A stretch of DNA of 64,000 bases, taken from the NCBI RefSeq assembly GCF_000758525.1, contig NZ_CP009241.1, positions 3,410,001 to 3,474,000 of the forward strand, in the 5' to 3' direction. Made by a program: the position numbers and the translations under genes. The notes under the pieces are model-generated. The model was given only the letters and a program-made list of their open reading frames with translations, was not told the origin of the DNA and did no database searches. The stretch is from Paenibacillus sp. FSL H7-0357 (lineage in GTDB: Bacteria > Bacillota > Bacilli > Paenibacillales > Paenibacillaceae). Below, one piece after another: positions 51,140-59,862 of the stretch (position 1 is the stretch's first letter; the number at the start of each line of letters is the position of its first letter).

Positions 51140-51907
51140 ATGCTGAAGATTGGATTACAGTTGTATACGCTGAGAGCAGAGCTGGAGCAGGATTTCGAAG
51201 GAACGCTGCGCAAGGTGGCTGAGCTGGGATATGCGGGAGTGGAATTTTACGATTTTTTCGGCCGGACAGCAGAGGAAGTAAAGGGACTGCTTCAGGAAAC
51301 AGGATTGGTTGCTCTCGGAGCACATCGTCCATATGATGCCATGCTGAACGATACGGAGCAGGAAATCAGCTTTAATCTTGAGATCGGCAACCGGAACCTG
51401 ATTGTGCCTTTCTTGACTGAGGAACAGCGTAACTGGGAAGAGGTTGTTGCTAATTTCCGCATAATCGGAGAGAAGTGCAAAGCAAGAGGCGCGGTTTTTG
51501 CTTATCATAATCATGATTTTGAATTCACAGAGCGTTTTGGAGAGCGCACCGCATTTGACGGTATCTTCGAAGAGGTTCCTGCTGAGCTGCTTAAGGTAGA
51601 AATGGACACCTGCTGGGTGTACTACGGCGGTTATGACCCTGTTGAGTATATTCACAAATATGCCGGCCGTTTGCCGCTTATCCACTTAAAGGATATGAAG
51701 AAGCTCGAAGATGGCTCGGCAGAGACTGTTGTATTGGGCGAAGGTGAAGTGAATCTTACCGCGATTCTGGAGGCTGCTGATGCGGCTGGAGTGGAATGGG
51801 CGGTAGTGGAACAGGATTATTGCAGCCGTCCGGCGCTGGAAAGTGTTGCGGACAGTATGAAATGGGTTAGAGGCTATGCCAATCAAGGGGGAAAAGTTCA
51901 TGTCTAA
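51140..51907 (+). CDS. TIM-barrel sugar isomerase/epimerase family protein
   Basis: A 255-residue xylose-isomerase-like barrel. Metal-site segments are visible: YAGVEFYDFFG (Glu), AYHNHDFEF (His), LLKVEMDTCWVYYGG (Glu/Asp), PLIHLKDMKK (His) and the final EWAVVEQDYC (Glu). The family includes sugar-phosphate isomerases, IolE dehydratases and keto-glycoside lyases. I chose ATG 51140 after GGAGTGAGGAA. It is the first of five co-directional genes and overlaps the next by eight bases. Confidence 0.85.
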   Translation: MLKIGLQLYTLRAELEQDFEGTLRKVAELGYAGVEFYDFFGRTAEEVKGLLQETGLVALGAHRPYDAMLNDTEQEISFNLEIGNRNLIVPFLTEEQRNWEEVVANFRIIGEKCKARGAVFAYHNHDFEFTERFGERTAFDGIFEEVPAELLKVEMDTCWVYYGGYDPVEYIHKYAGRLPLIHLKDMKKLEDGSAETVVLGEGEVNLTAILEAADAAGVEWAVVEQDYCSRPALESVADSMKWVRGYANQGGKVHV

Positions 51908-52997
51908 CAAACTTAAAATTGCTATTATCGGTTGCGGTGGTATCGCAAACGGCAAACATATGCCAAGCCTATCCCGTCAAGAGAATGCAGAAATGGTAGC
52001 ATTCTGCGATATCGTGGAAGAACGTGCCCAGGAGGCTGCCAAAATCTATGGTGCCGAAGGTGCAGTAGTCTATACGGATTTCCGTGAGTTGCTTGCAGCG
52101 GGCGGATTTGATATCGTGCATGTATGTACACCTAATGACAGCCACTCCGAAATTACGGTTGCGGCGCTTGAAGCCGGAAACCATGTCATGTGCGAAAAAC
52201 CGATGGCAAAGACAACGGCGCAGGCTCAGGACATGCTGGATGCTGCACGCCGCACCGGCAAGAAGCTGTCAATCGCGTATCAGAACCGCTTCCGTGCAGA
52301 CAGTGAATACCTGAAGGGGATGTGCGAAAGCGGGGAGCTGGGCGATATTTATTATGGCCGTGCCATTGCGCTGCGCCGCCGCGCCGTTCCGACCTGGGGG
52401 GTATTTCTGGATGAAGAGAAGCAGGGCGGGGGCCCGCTGATCGATATCGGAACGCATGCCCTGGATCTGACACTCTGGCTGATGGACAATTATAAACCTC
52501 GTGTAGTGGTCGGTTCTACCTTCCACAAGCTGGGTCAGCGTAAAAATGCCGCAAATGCATTCGGTCCATGGGATCCTGAACAATTTAAGGTTGAAGACTC
52601 CGCCTTCGGCTTTATTACAATGGAGAACGGGGCAACCATCGTGCTGGAATCAAGCTGGGCACTGAATGTCGCTGAATTCGGTGAAGCGAAGACGCTGCTT
52701 GCAGGCACCGAAGGCGGTGCGGATATGAAAGACGGCCTGCGCATTAACGGAGAGCGCGCCGGACGCCTGTATGAAACGAAGGTGGACCTGTCTTCCGGCG
52801 GCGTTGCTTTCTACAGCGGGTCCGCAGAGACCGAAGCTGACCGCGAAGCCCGCTTGTGGCTTGAGGCGGTTATTGAAGACAAGGACCCGGTCGTCAAGCC
52901 TGAGCAAGCGTTTGTCGTGACGCAGATTTTGGAAGCTGTTTATGAATCCGCACGCACTGGCCGTGCAGTCTATTTTGACGGAAGTTCTGACAACTAA
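51900..52997 (+). CDS. Gfo/Idh/MocA family oxidoreductase
   Basis: A 365-residue NAD(P)-dependent sugar or inositol dehydrogenase. The Rossmann start reads IAIIGCGGIANGKHMPSLSR, the signature VMCEKPMAKTTAQAQDML holds the conserved Glu-Lys-Pro, and the catalytic His region is GGPLIDIGTHALDLTLWLM. ATG 51900 lies inside the previous gene with GGGGGAAAAG upstream. It probably oxidises a sugar hydroxyl, possibly to a keto group, for the neighbouring barrel enzyme. Confidence 0.9.
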   Translation: MSNKLKIAIIGCGGIANGKHMPSLSRQENAEMVAFCDIVEERAQEAAKIYGAEGAVVYTDFRELLAAGGFDIVHVCTPNDSHSEITVAALEAGNHVMCEKPMAKTTAQAQDMLDAARRTGKKLSIAYQNRFRADSEYLKGMCESGELGDIYYGRAIALRRRAVPTWGVFLDEEKQGGGPLIDIGTHALDLTLWLMDNYKPRVVVGSTFHKLGQRKNAANAFGPWDPEQFKVEDSAFGFITMENGATIVLESSWALNVAEFGEAKTLLAGTEGGADMKDGLRINGERAGRLYETKVDLSSGGVAFYSGSAETEADREARLWLEAVIEDKDPVVKPEQAFVVTQILEAVYESARTGRAVYFDGSSDN

Positions 52998-53041
52998 GAG
53001 AATTTAACACGGATACAATAAGAAAAGCAGGAGTGGAATCC

Positions 53042-54112
53042 ATGAGTTCAAACAAACATTCTGTGGTCATTGTCGGATATGGTGGAATGGGAAGTTATCA
53101 TGCGCAATTGATCGGTGAGAATGAGCGCCTGGAAGTCGCAGGTACGTTCGACTTACTGGAAGTACGGCGCGAAGCGTCAGTAGAAGCAGGTTACAAAGCT
53201 TATGCCAGCTATGAGGAAGTGCTTGCTGACCCGGTTGTCGAGGTGGTTCTGATTGCAACCCCGAACGATGTCCATAAAGAAATAGCCATCCGTGCGCTCC
53301 AAGCCGGCAAGCATGTCGTCTGTGAGAAGCCGGTAGCCATGTCCTCTGCTGAGTTTAAGGAGATGACTGCGGCGGCCGATGGAGCCGGACGCGTGCTGAT
53401 GGTTCATCAGAACAGACGCTGGGATGAGGATTTTCGCGTGATCAAGCAAATGTACGAGACGGAAACGATTGGAGCACTGTTCCAGATTGAGTCTCGTGTA
53501 CATGGAGCCAATGGCATTCCCGGCGACTGGCGCCATGTGAAGGAGCAGGGTGGCGGTATGTTGCTCGACTGGGGCGTACATCTGCTCGACCAGTTGCTGT
53601 TTATGATCGACAGTAAAGTGATCAGCGTGACCAGCACGCTGAGCTATATTCTCGGCAATGATGTCGATGACGGATTTGAAGCGGTGCTGCAATTCGCAAA
53701 TGGCATCAAGGCGATCGTTGAGGTCGGTACGACCAACTTCATCACATTGCCAAGATGGTATGTGAAAGGGATTGAAGGTTCAGCAGTAATCGAAGACTGG
53801 TCGCTGACCGGAAGAATTGTTACCCGCAACAGTGAAAGTGAACACCGGGAGCCCACGCCGATCCGTGCCGGTGTCGGCTTGACCAAGACGATGGCACCGC
53901 CTTCGGAAGGCTCGACCATTACCGAAGCGCTGCCGCCGGCAGCAGAGCTTGCGGACGGTTTCTACAACAATTTTGTCGCTGTAATTGAAGGTACGGCTGA
54001 GCCTATCGTTAAGAATGCGGAAGTGCTGCGTGTGCAGAATCTGATTGAAGCGATTTTTGAGGCTGCGGAGAGCAATGAAATTATTAAGGATTTTGATATC
54101 TACGGGGTTTAA
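53042..54112 (+). CDS. Gfo/Idh/MocA family oxidoreductase (second)
   Basis: A 356-residue dehydrogenase. It begins VVIVGYGGMGSYHAQLIGEN, has HVVCEKPVAMSSAEFKEM and the catalytic GGMLLDWGVHLLDQLLFM. It is clearly distinct from the preceding paralogue, so the two probably act on different substrates or opposite directions. The start was set to ATG 53042, nine bases after GCAGGAG; the GTG at 53033 is too close. Confidence 0.9.
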   Translation: MSSNKHSVVIVGYGGMGSYHAQLIGENERLEVAGTFDLLEVRREASVEAGYKAYASYEEVLADPVVEVVLIATPNDVHKEIAIRALQAGKHVVCEKPVAMSSAEFKEMTAAADGAGRVLMVHQNRRWDEDFRVIKQMYETETIGALFQIESRVHGANGIPGDWRHVKEQGGGMLLDWGVHLLDQLLFMIDSKVISVTSTLSYILGNDVDDGFEAVLQFANGIKAIVEVGTTNFITLPRWYVKGIEGSAVIEDWSLTGRIVTRNSESEHREPTPIRAGVGLTKTMAPPSEGSTITEALPPAAELADGFYNNFVAVIEGTAEPIVKNAEVLRVQNLIEAIFEAAESNEIIKDFDIYGV

Positions 54113-54153
54113 ATAACGAACATGACTTATTATCTATGGGAGGCGTCAGGGCA

Positions 54154-55122
54154 ATGAAACTTGGTGTATTTATGGTGCTTTTCGGCGGTCGGGGGCTTGA
54201 GGATGCGCTGGATTATGTAGTTTCCAAAGGACTTAAGGCAGTGGAGATCGGCACCGGCGGCAACCCGGGCAACAGCCATTGTGATCCGAAGCTGCTGCTT
54301 GAGAATGAAACGGCGCTGAAGGAATTTAAGCATGCGGTGGAGTCTCGCGGCCTGATGATCAGTGCGTTAAGCTGCCACGGCAATCCGCTGCATCCGCAGA
54401 AAGAGCTGGCCCGCAAGGACCATGAAGATTTCGTGAACTCTGTTAAACTGGCGCAAAAACTCGGGGTTCAGGTGGTAAACACCTTCTCCGGCTGCCCGGG
54501 TGACCACGAGGATGCCAAATACCCCAACTGGCCGGTTGCTCCATGGCCGAACGATTATCAGGAAATTCTGGCTTGGCAGTGGGAGAATAAAGTTATTCCT
54601 TACTGGAAGGAAATGGGCGCGTTCGCAACACAGCATGACGTCAAGATTGGCTTGGAGCTGCACGGAGGGTTTTCCGTGCATACGCCAGCTACATTGCTGC
54701 GCCTGAGAGAAGCTGCAGGTGAAGCTATCGGGGCCAACCTTGATCCCAGCCATATGTGGTGGCAAGGCATTGATCCGGTGCAGGCCATTCATATTCTCGG
54801 CCGCCAGGGCGCGATTCATCACTTCCACGCCAAGGATACCGTGATTGATCCGGAAAACGTGAATATGTACGGATTGACCGATATGCAGTCATATACCAAT
54901 ATGCTTGACCGTGCTTGGCAATTCCGTTCAGTCGGTTATGGACATGACGTGAAGGTCTGGGCAGATATCATCAGTGCCCTTCGCTTGGTTGGTTATGATT
55001 ATGTAGTCAGTATCGAACACGAAGATGGACTGATGTCCATCGAAGAAGGGTTCTCCAAAGCGGTAGACAATCTTCGCCAAGTGCTGATTGAAGAGCCGCT
55101 TGCTGATATGTGGTGGGTGTAA
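54154..55122 (+). CDS. TIM-barrel sugar isomerase/epimerase family protein (second)
   Basis: A 322-residue barrel, larger than the first. Metal-site motifs: LKAVEIGTGGNPGNSHCDPK, VKIGLELHGGFSVHTPAT (Glu), IGANLDPSHMWWQGIDP (Asp/His), GAIHHFHAKDTVID (His) and VVSIEHEDGLMS (Glu). The wording is close to proteins annotated as IolE- or deglycosidase-like. I chose ATG 54154, with GGGAGGCG upstream. The next gene follows at five bases. Confidence 0.87.
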   Translation: MKLGVFMVLFGGRGLEDALDYVVSKGLKAVEIGTGGNPGNSHCDPKLLLENETALKEFKHAVESRGLMISALSCHGNPLHPQKELARKDHEDFVNSVKLAQKLGVQVVNTFSGCPGDHEDAKYPNWPVAPWPNDYQEILAWQWENKVIPYWKEMGAFATQHDVKIGLELHGGFSVHTPATLLRLREAAGEAIGANLDPSHMWWQGIDPVQAIHILGRQGAIHHFHAKDTVIDPENVNMYGLTDMQSYTNMLDRAWQFRSVGYGHDVKVWADIISALRLVGYDYVVSIEHEDGLMSIEEGFSKAVDNLRQVLIEEPLADMWWV

Positions 55123-55127
55123 ATACT

Positions 55128-56108
55128 ATGGATAGCTTCACTAAAGTCAAATTGGATGACGGGCAGCTGGCACTGCTGGTAGAGACGGCTTTCGGCAAAG
55201 ATGCGGGGATTGTCTCTTGTTCGGAGCTGACCGGGGGTTTTTTTAATACGGCTTATGATCTTGAATTAAGCGATGGACAGACTGTGATTCTGAAGATCGC
55301 TCCTGCAGATGAGACGGAAACGTTAAGCTATGAGAAGGATATTATGCGGGCAGAAGTAGAAGCCCTGCAGCTGGTCAAGGCAGCCGGTGGTATTCCTGTG
55401 CCAGCCGTATACAGTTATGACGAAAGCCTGCAGCTAATTCCATCTCCCTATTTTTTCATGGAGAAGATTGAAGGGCAGCCCTACAGTGAAGTGAAAGATA
55501 CTTTGTCCATCGAACAAAGAGCCTCCATCGAGCAGGAGCTGGGACGGTATCAGCGGTTGATTAACGAGATTAAGGGACCGCGGTTTGGCCTGTTCGGACA
55601 GATGCCGGAAGGAACGGTAGACTCATGGCGTGAGAGCTTCACCTCGCTGATGAATAACCTGCTTGCTGATGCCGTCAGACTGGAAGCCAAATTACCGGCG
55701 TCCCACGATGAAATTAAACGGGTGCTGGAGCAATATTATCCCGCCCTTGATGAGGTGACGGAACCCCGGCTTGTGCATTGGGATTTGTGGAATGGCAATC
55801 TGTTTGTGAAGGATGGAGTTATTGTCTCCATTATTGATTGGGAGAGAGCGTTGTGGGGCGATGTGCTGCAGGAGTATTATTTCCGGCACTTCGAGGACTC
55901 AGCAGCCTTCCACAAAGGCTATGGTCTCACCTTCGACAGCCCGAACGAGATGAGGCGCAAGAAACTCTATGACCTGTATCTCGACCTCATCCTTGTGATT
56001 GAGTGTTATTCACGGCAGTATAAGGATGAGAATCATGTAAGCTGGACCTTGGATAACCTGACGGAGAGCTGGAGAACATTCACCGGCAGCGGTGAAGCCA
56101 TAAAATAG
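55128..56108 (+). CDS. APH-fold small-molecule kinase
   Basis: A 326-residue phosphotransferase of the aminoglycoside/choline kinase fold. The nucleotide-binding lobe has VILKIAPADETE (Lys) and FFMEKIEGQPYS; the catalytic Brenner motif is LVHWDLWNGNLFV (HxDxxxxN) and the metal-binding DFD-like motif is SIIDWERALWGD. In this operon it more likely phosphorylates a sugar or sugar-derived alcohol than an antibiotic. The start is ATG 55128, just after the upstream TAA. It is the last gene before a terminator. Confidence 0.85.
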   Translation: MDSFTKVKLDDGQLALLVETAFGKDAGIVSCSELTGGFFNTAYDLELSDGQTVILKIAPADETETLSYEKDIMRAEVEALQLVKAAGGIPVPAVYSYDESLQLIPSPYFFMEKIEGQPYSEVKDTLSIEQRASIEQELGRYQRLINEIKGPRFGLFGQMPEGTVDSWRESFTSLMNNLLADAVRLEAKLPASHDEIKRVLEQYYPALDEVTEPRLVHWDLWNGNLFVKDGVIVSIIDWERALWGDVLQEYYFRHFEDSAAFHKGYGLTFDSPNEMRRKKLYDLYLDLILVIECYSRQYKDENHVSWTLDNLTESWRTFTGSGEAIK

Positions 56109-56114
56109 AACGCG

Positions 56115-56150
56115 GAAGGCCGGTCCTCTGAAGGGAGACCGGTCTTCTTG
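56115..56150 (+). terminator. Terminator of the five-gene sugar operon
   Basis: AAGGCCGGTC pairs with GACCGGTCTT, followed by a T-rich CTTCTTG tail. Confidence 0.7.
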
Positions 56151-56199
56151 CTGCTCTGATTAACCGGAAACACTTCTTTTGTGGGAGGCTGGTTTACAA

Positions 56200-56739
56200 A
56201 TGCTGAGTTGGCTGAATCTTCATATCGATACGATAAGCTTGTTGTGGTTGCTGCCTGTATGCTTTATGTTTCATGATTTTGAAGAAATTCTTACTGTTGA
56301 GTCTTGGGCAGGCAAATACGGCAGCCGCGTGGAAGCGGCTCTTCCTAAGTACATGAGCACAATGTATAGGAGTACCATGCGCATGACGACGCGGGCTTTT
56401 GCTATGGATGTGCTGTTCGTGTATATTCTGATAGTAACAGTGACCGTACTTGCAGTATTCTTTTCTTTTTACTTGTTATATCTGGCGGTTCTTGCCGTTT
56501 TCCTGCTGCATGTTTTTACACATCTGGGGCAAAGTATCTATCTGAAACTGTATACTCCCGGTGTAGTAACAGCGGTGTTAGTAGCATTGCCGTATTCACT
56601 GTATGCCTTTTACAGGCTGCTGGAGGCAGAGACCGTTAGCTTTGCGGATATAGGCTGGTCGCTATTGCTCTTGCTGTGCCTGGCTCCACCGGCTGTCTGG
56701 GGCCTGATGAAGAGCAGAATGCGCCGCAATCAAGGGTGA
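56200..56739 (+). CDS. HXXEE domain membrane protein
   Basis: A 179-residue membrane protein with the defining FHDFEEILT motif (H-x-x-E-E) near residue 25 and about five hydrophobic helices. HXXEE proteins have no established function. The start was set to ATG 56200; the longer frame begins inside the GGGAGG ribosome binding site. It stands between the sugar operon and the OppD-like gene as a single unit. Confidence 0.8.
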   Translation: MLSWLNLHIDTISLLWLLPVCFMFHDFEEILTVESWAGKYGSRVEAALPKYMSTMYRSTMRMTTRAFAMDVLFVYILIVTVTVLAVFFSFYLLYLAVLAVFLLHVFTHLGQSIYLKLYTPGVVTAVLVALPYSLYAFYRLLEAETVSFADIGWSLLLLLCLAPPAVWGLMKSRMRRNQG

Positions 56740-56778
56740 AACCGCTTGAATCTCTAAAGACACATTTTCAGAAAGCAC

Positions 56779-56808
56779 TTGACGTAAGACTATAAAGATA
56801 GATAAAAT
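56779..56808 (+). promoter_or_regulatory. Sigma-A promoter of oppD-like gene
   Basis: TTGACG (56779-56784) and TAAAAT (56803-56808) are spaced by 18 bases. Transcription would start near 56815, just upstream of a Fur box. Confidence 0.7.
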
Positions 56809-56832
56809 AATACTTATTGCCTTTCTATATAC

Positions 56833-56847
56833 TGAGAATCATTATCA
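56833..56847 (+). promoter_or_regulatory. Near-consensus Fur box
   Basis: TGAGAATCATTATCA differs from the classical TGATAATNATTATCA by a single base. It lies about 18 bases downstream of the predicted transcription start and 30 bases before the OppD-like start codon, where bound Fur would block elongation. The fur gene itself is at 47042. Confidence 0.75.
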
Positions 56848-56877
56848 TATCTTGAAAAGAGCAGAGAGGGTGACAGG

Positions 56878-57948
56878 ATGGAGCGCCTTTTAGAGGTAAA
56901 GGACCTAGCAATATCTTTCAAAACACGCGGCGGAGAAGTGCAAGCAATCCGTGGCGTCAACTTCCATGTAAATAAAGGGGAAACACTGGCGATTGTAGGC
57001 GAATCCGGTTCCGGTAAAAGCGTAACTTCCCAAGCGGTCATGAAGCTTGTTCCTGAGCCGCAGGGTATTTATAAACGTGGACAGATTTTGTTCGATGGTC
57101 AAGACCTGATTAAGAAGAGTGAGAAGCAAATGCAGAAGATTCGCGGTAAGGAAATCGGTATGATCTTTCAAGATCCGATGACCTCGCTGAATCCGATGAT
57201 GAAGGTTGGTAAGCAAATTACCGAGGTTCTGTTCAAACATGAGAAAATGTCCAAAGACGCTGCATACAAACGGGGTGTCGAATTGCTCAATTTGGTGGGA
57301 ATTCCTTCACCTGAGCGTCGTTTCCAGCAGTACCCGCATGAGTTCAGCGGCGGTATGCGCCAGCGTGTCGTTATTGCCATGGCACTTGCAGCCAACCCTA
57401 AGCTGCTGATTGCCGATGAGCCGACAACAGCACTCGACGTAACGATTCAGGCGCAAATTCTTGACCTGATGAAGGATATCCAGAAGAAAATTGATACGGC
57501 AATCATCTTTATCACCCATGATCTCGGTGTCGTGGCCCGAATGGCCGACCGTGTAGCCGTTATGTATGCAGGACAAATTGTCGAGATGGGCACAGCAGAA
57601 GAAATTTTCTATGACCCAAGACATCCATATACCTGGGGATTGCTCGCTTCCATGCCGAGTCTGGAAAGCAAGGGCACCAAGCTTACAGCCATTCCAGGAA
57701 CCCCACCCGATCTGATCAAACCGCCTAAGGGCGACGCCTTTGCCTTGCGCAGCACCTATGCGATGCAAATCGATATGGAGAAAGAGCCGCCAATGTATAA
57801 GGTTTCGGACTCCCATTTGGTGAAATCCTGGCTGATGCATCCGATGGCTCCGGCTGTAGAGCCGCCTGAAGTTGTGAAGAAGAGACAACGCGTGCTGAAA
57901 AATGCTTATCCGGAGCCGGTTCTGGTGGAAAGCTTCAGCGTGAATTAA
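56878..57948 (+). CDS. Peptide-type ABC transporter ATPase (OppD/AppD-like)
   Basis: A 356-residue ATPase with Walker A GESGSGKSVTS, Q-loop GMIFQDPMTSLNP, signature [15 protein letters not shown], Walker B LLIADEPTTALD and the oligopeptide C-terminal extension (HPYTWGLLASMPSLESKG, IPGTPPDLIKPPKG). The cysteines that some DppD/OppD proteins use for an iron-sulphur site are not present (GDAFALRSTYAM). It is encoded alone, without permease or OppF partner, followed by a terminator. The upstream Fur box suggests iron control. Its permease must lie elsewhere. Confidence 0.85.
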   Translation: MERLLEVKDLAISFKTRGGEVQAIRGVNFHVNKGETLAIVGESGSGKSVTSQAVMKLVPEPQGIYKRGQILFDGQDLIKKSEKQMQKIRGKEIGMIFQDPMTSLNPMMKVGKQITEVLFKHEKMSKDAAYKRGVELLNLVGIPSPERRFQQYPHEFSGGMRQRVVIAMALAANPKLLIADEPTTALDVTIQAQILDLMKDIQKKIDTAIIFITHDLGVVARMADRVAVMYAGQIVEMGTAEEIFYDPRHPYTWGLLASMPSLESKGTKLTAIPGTPPDLIKPPKGDAFALRSTYAMQIDMEKEPPMYKVSDSHLVKSWLMHPMAPAVEPPEVVKKRQRVLKNAYPEPVLVESFSVN

Positions 57949-57980
57949 TTAGATCAAGTAATGGCATACTATTGAGATTA

Positions 57981-58013
57981 GCGTCAGGCCTTCGTAAGGC
58001 TTGGCGCTTTTTT
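57981..58013 (+). terminator. Terminator after oppD-like gene
   Basis: GCGTCAGGCCTT pairs with AAGGCTTGGCGC (two mismatches) followed by six T residues. Confidence 0.8.
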
Positions 58014-58079
58014 GCGTGGGTATAGAATTTTATATTTTATATATAGTTAAAACGAAACTAATATGTGTAAATAAAAGTA

Positions 58080-58108
58080 TTGACTAATTTTTATTTTCGC
58101 AGCAAAAT
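58080..58108 (+). promoter_or_regulatory. Promoter of GH43 arabinanase gene
   Basis: TTGACT (58080-58085) and CAAAAT (58103-58108) are spaced by 17 bases, upstream of a TAGGAGG site. The weak -10 leaves room for activation. Confidence 0.55.
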
Positions 58109-58135
58109 GTAAGGGTATACATAGGAGGTAAGATA

Positions 58136-59569
58136 ATGAAAAAATACACATTGACCACATTGATTTCGTTAACATTATTGGCAGGCTGCAGCGGTGACGG
58201 CGGTACGCCGCAGTTCAATAATGTTTCAGTACATGATCCTTCTGTTATCAAGGTGAACAATACATATTATGTATTCGGTTCCCATTTGGCTTCGGCCAAA
58301 TCCAAGGACCTGATCTCATGGAAACAAATTTCCTCCGGCGTAGCGGACGGCAACGTGCTGATTCCCAACGTGACCGAGGAATTGAGCCAGACCCTGAGTT
58401 GGGCCCAGTCGGACACACTGTGGGCACCGGATGTGATTCAGCTGGCGGACGGGAAGTTCTATATGTACTATAACGCCTGCCGTGGGGATTCTCCGTTGTC
58501 TGCAATGGGTATTGCTGTAGCCGACAAGATTGAAGGACCGTATAAGGATCAGGGGATTATCCTGAAATCCGGCATGGCTGGTGTAGGCAATGACGGTGAA
58601 ATTTTTGATGCTACCGTCAAACCGAATGTGGTTGACCCTGATGTGTTTTTTGATAAAGACGGCAAGCTGTGGATGGTGTATGGCTCTTATTCCGGCGGGA
58701 TCTTTATTATGGAGCTGGATGCCGCTACCGGCTTCCCGTTACCGGATCAAGGCTATGGCAAAAAGCTGCTGGGAGCAAATCACGCCCGGATTGAAGGCCC
58801 TTATATGCTGTACAGTCCGGAAACCGATTACTATTATCTGTTTCTCTCCTACGGGGGACTGGACACCAAAGGCGGCTATAATATCCGCGTAGCGCGTTCC
58901 AAGAATCCTGATGGTCCTTTTGAAGACTCCGAAGGCAAAGCGATGATTGACGCCAAGGGCACGGCCGGCAAGCTGTTCGATGATCCGGCTTATTCACCTT
59001 ACGGGGTGAAGCTGATCGGCAACTATAAGTTCATCAATAGTTCAACTGAGAATGCTGTAAGCGAGGTTGGCTACTTGTCGCCGGGACATAATTCGGCTTA
59101 TTATGATGCGAAGAAGGAGGAATATTATCTGATCTTCCATACGCGTTTCCCTAACCGGGGAGAAGAACACGAAGTTCGAGTACATCAGATGTTCATGAAC
59201 AAGGATGGCTGGCCGGTTGTCGCTCCTCATCGTTACAGCGGTGAGAAGATCGGGACTTATACTGCAGCGGAAGTCACCGGAGATTACAAATATGTGAATC
59301 ATGGCAAGGACATTACAGCAAATACAGTGCAGTCGGAACTGATTCAGCTGGGTGGTGATGGTAAGATATCAGGAGCGGTAACGGGAACATGGACGATAAG
59401 CGGAGAACACAACGCTGAGCTGACAATAGATGGGACTGTGTACAGTGGTGTCTTCCTGCGAGAATGGAATGAAGCCGTTGAGGGCGAAGTCATGACGTTC
59501 AGTGCACTTTCTGCCGAGGGGATTGCTATCTGGGGAAGTCATGTCTCATCTGCAGCAGAGAGCAAATAA
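58136..59569 (+). CDS. abn2: GH43 arabinan endo-1,5-alpha-arabinosidase lipoprotein (Abn2-like)
   Basis: A 477-residue lipoprotein (LAGC, Cys18) with a five-bladed GH43 propeller and a C-terminal beta domain, the same length and layout as B. subtilis Abn2. Catalytic regions: SVHDPSVIKVNNTYYVFGSH (base Asp34), KPNVVDPDVFFDKDGKLWMV (middle Asp) and HARIEGPYMLYSPETDYYYL (acid Glu). It would cut alpha-1,5-arabinan at the cell surface. TAGGAGG precedes the ATG. Confidence 0.87.
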   Translation: MKKYTLTTLISLTLLAGCSGDGGTPQFNNVSVHDPSVIKVNNTYYVFGSHLASAKSKDLISWKQISSGVADGNVLIPNVTEELSQTLSWAQSDTLWAPDVIQLADGKFYMYYNACRGDSPLSAMGIAVADKIEGPYKDQGIILKSGMAGVGNDGEIFDATVKPNVVDPDVFFDKDGKLWMVYGSYSGGIFIMELDAATGFPLPDQGYGKKLLGANHARIEGPYMLYSPETDYYYLFLSYGGLDTKGGYNIRVARSKNPDGPFEDSEGKAMIDAKGTAGKLFDDPAYSPYGVKLIGNYKFINSSTENAVSEVGYLSPGHNSAYYDAKKEEYYLIFHTRFPNRGEEHEVRVHQMFMNKDGWPVVAPHRYSGEKIGTYTAAEVTGDYKYVNHGKDITANTVQSELIQLGGDGKISGAVTGTWTISGEHNAELTIDGTVYSGVFLREWNEAVEGEVMTFSALSAEGIAIWGSHVSSAAESK

Positions 59570-59592
59570 ATCTATTATTATATATTTGGTCA

Positions 59593-59636
59593 AAAGCTCC
59601 AGCCCACTGTGAAGAACGGTGAGCTGGAGCTTTTTT
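59593..59636 (+). terminator. Terminator after arabinanase
   Basis: AAAGCTCCAGC pairs with GCTGGAGCTTT around a loop that itself contains CCAC/GTGG-like pairing, followed by further T residues. Confidence 0.85.
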
Positions 59637-59862
59637 CAAAAATATAAGCATTTATATGCTTCACGCTTATGATGAAAAAGCCTCAATGGCAATATGCCAA
59701 TCCTCCTGTGTGGTTCAGTATTGTTACATTCCTGCTTTCATAGAATGTTCGTTTTGTGCTAAAATTTCAGATTAAAAATACTAACGACCCTGTTACCCCA
59801 TACGTTACAATGACTTCAGTATAAATACAAATTTTACATTCAGAAATGAGGGTTTCAATAAG

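Noticed and set aside
56878..57948. Loss of cysteines in the OppD-like protein as an inactivating change
   Set aside because: As far as I recall, several Bacillota OppD/AppD proteins also lack them, so it is not evidence of decay.
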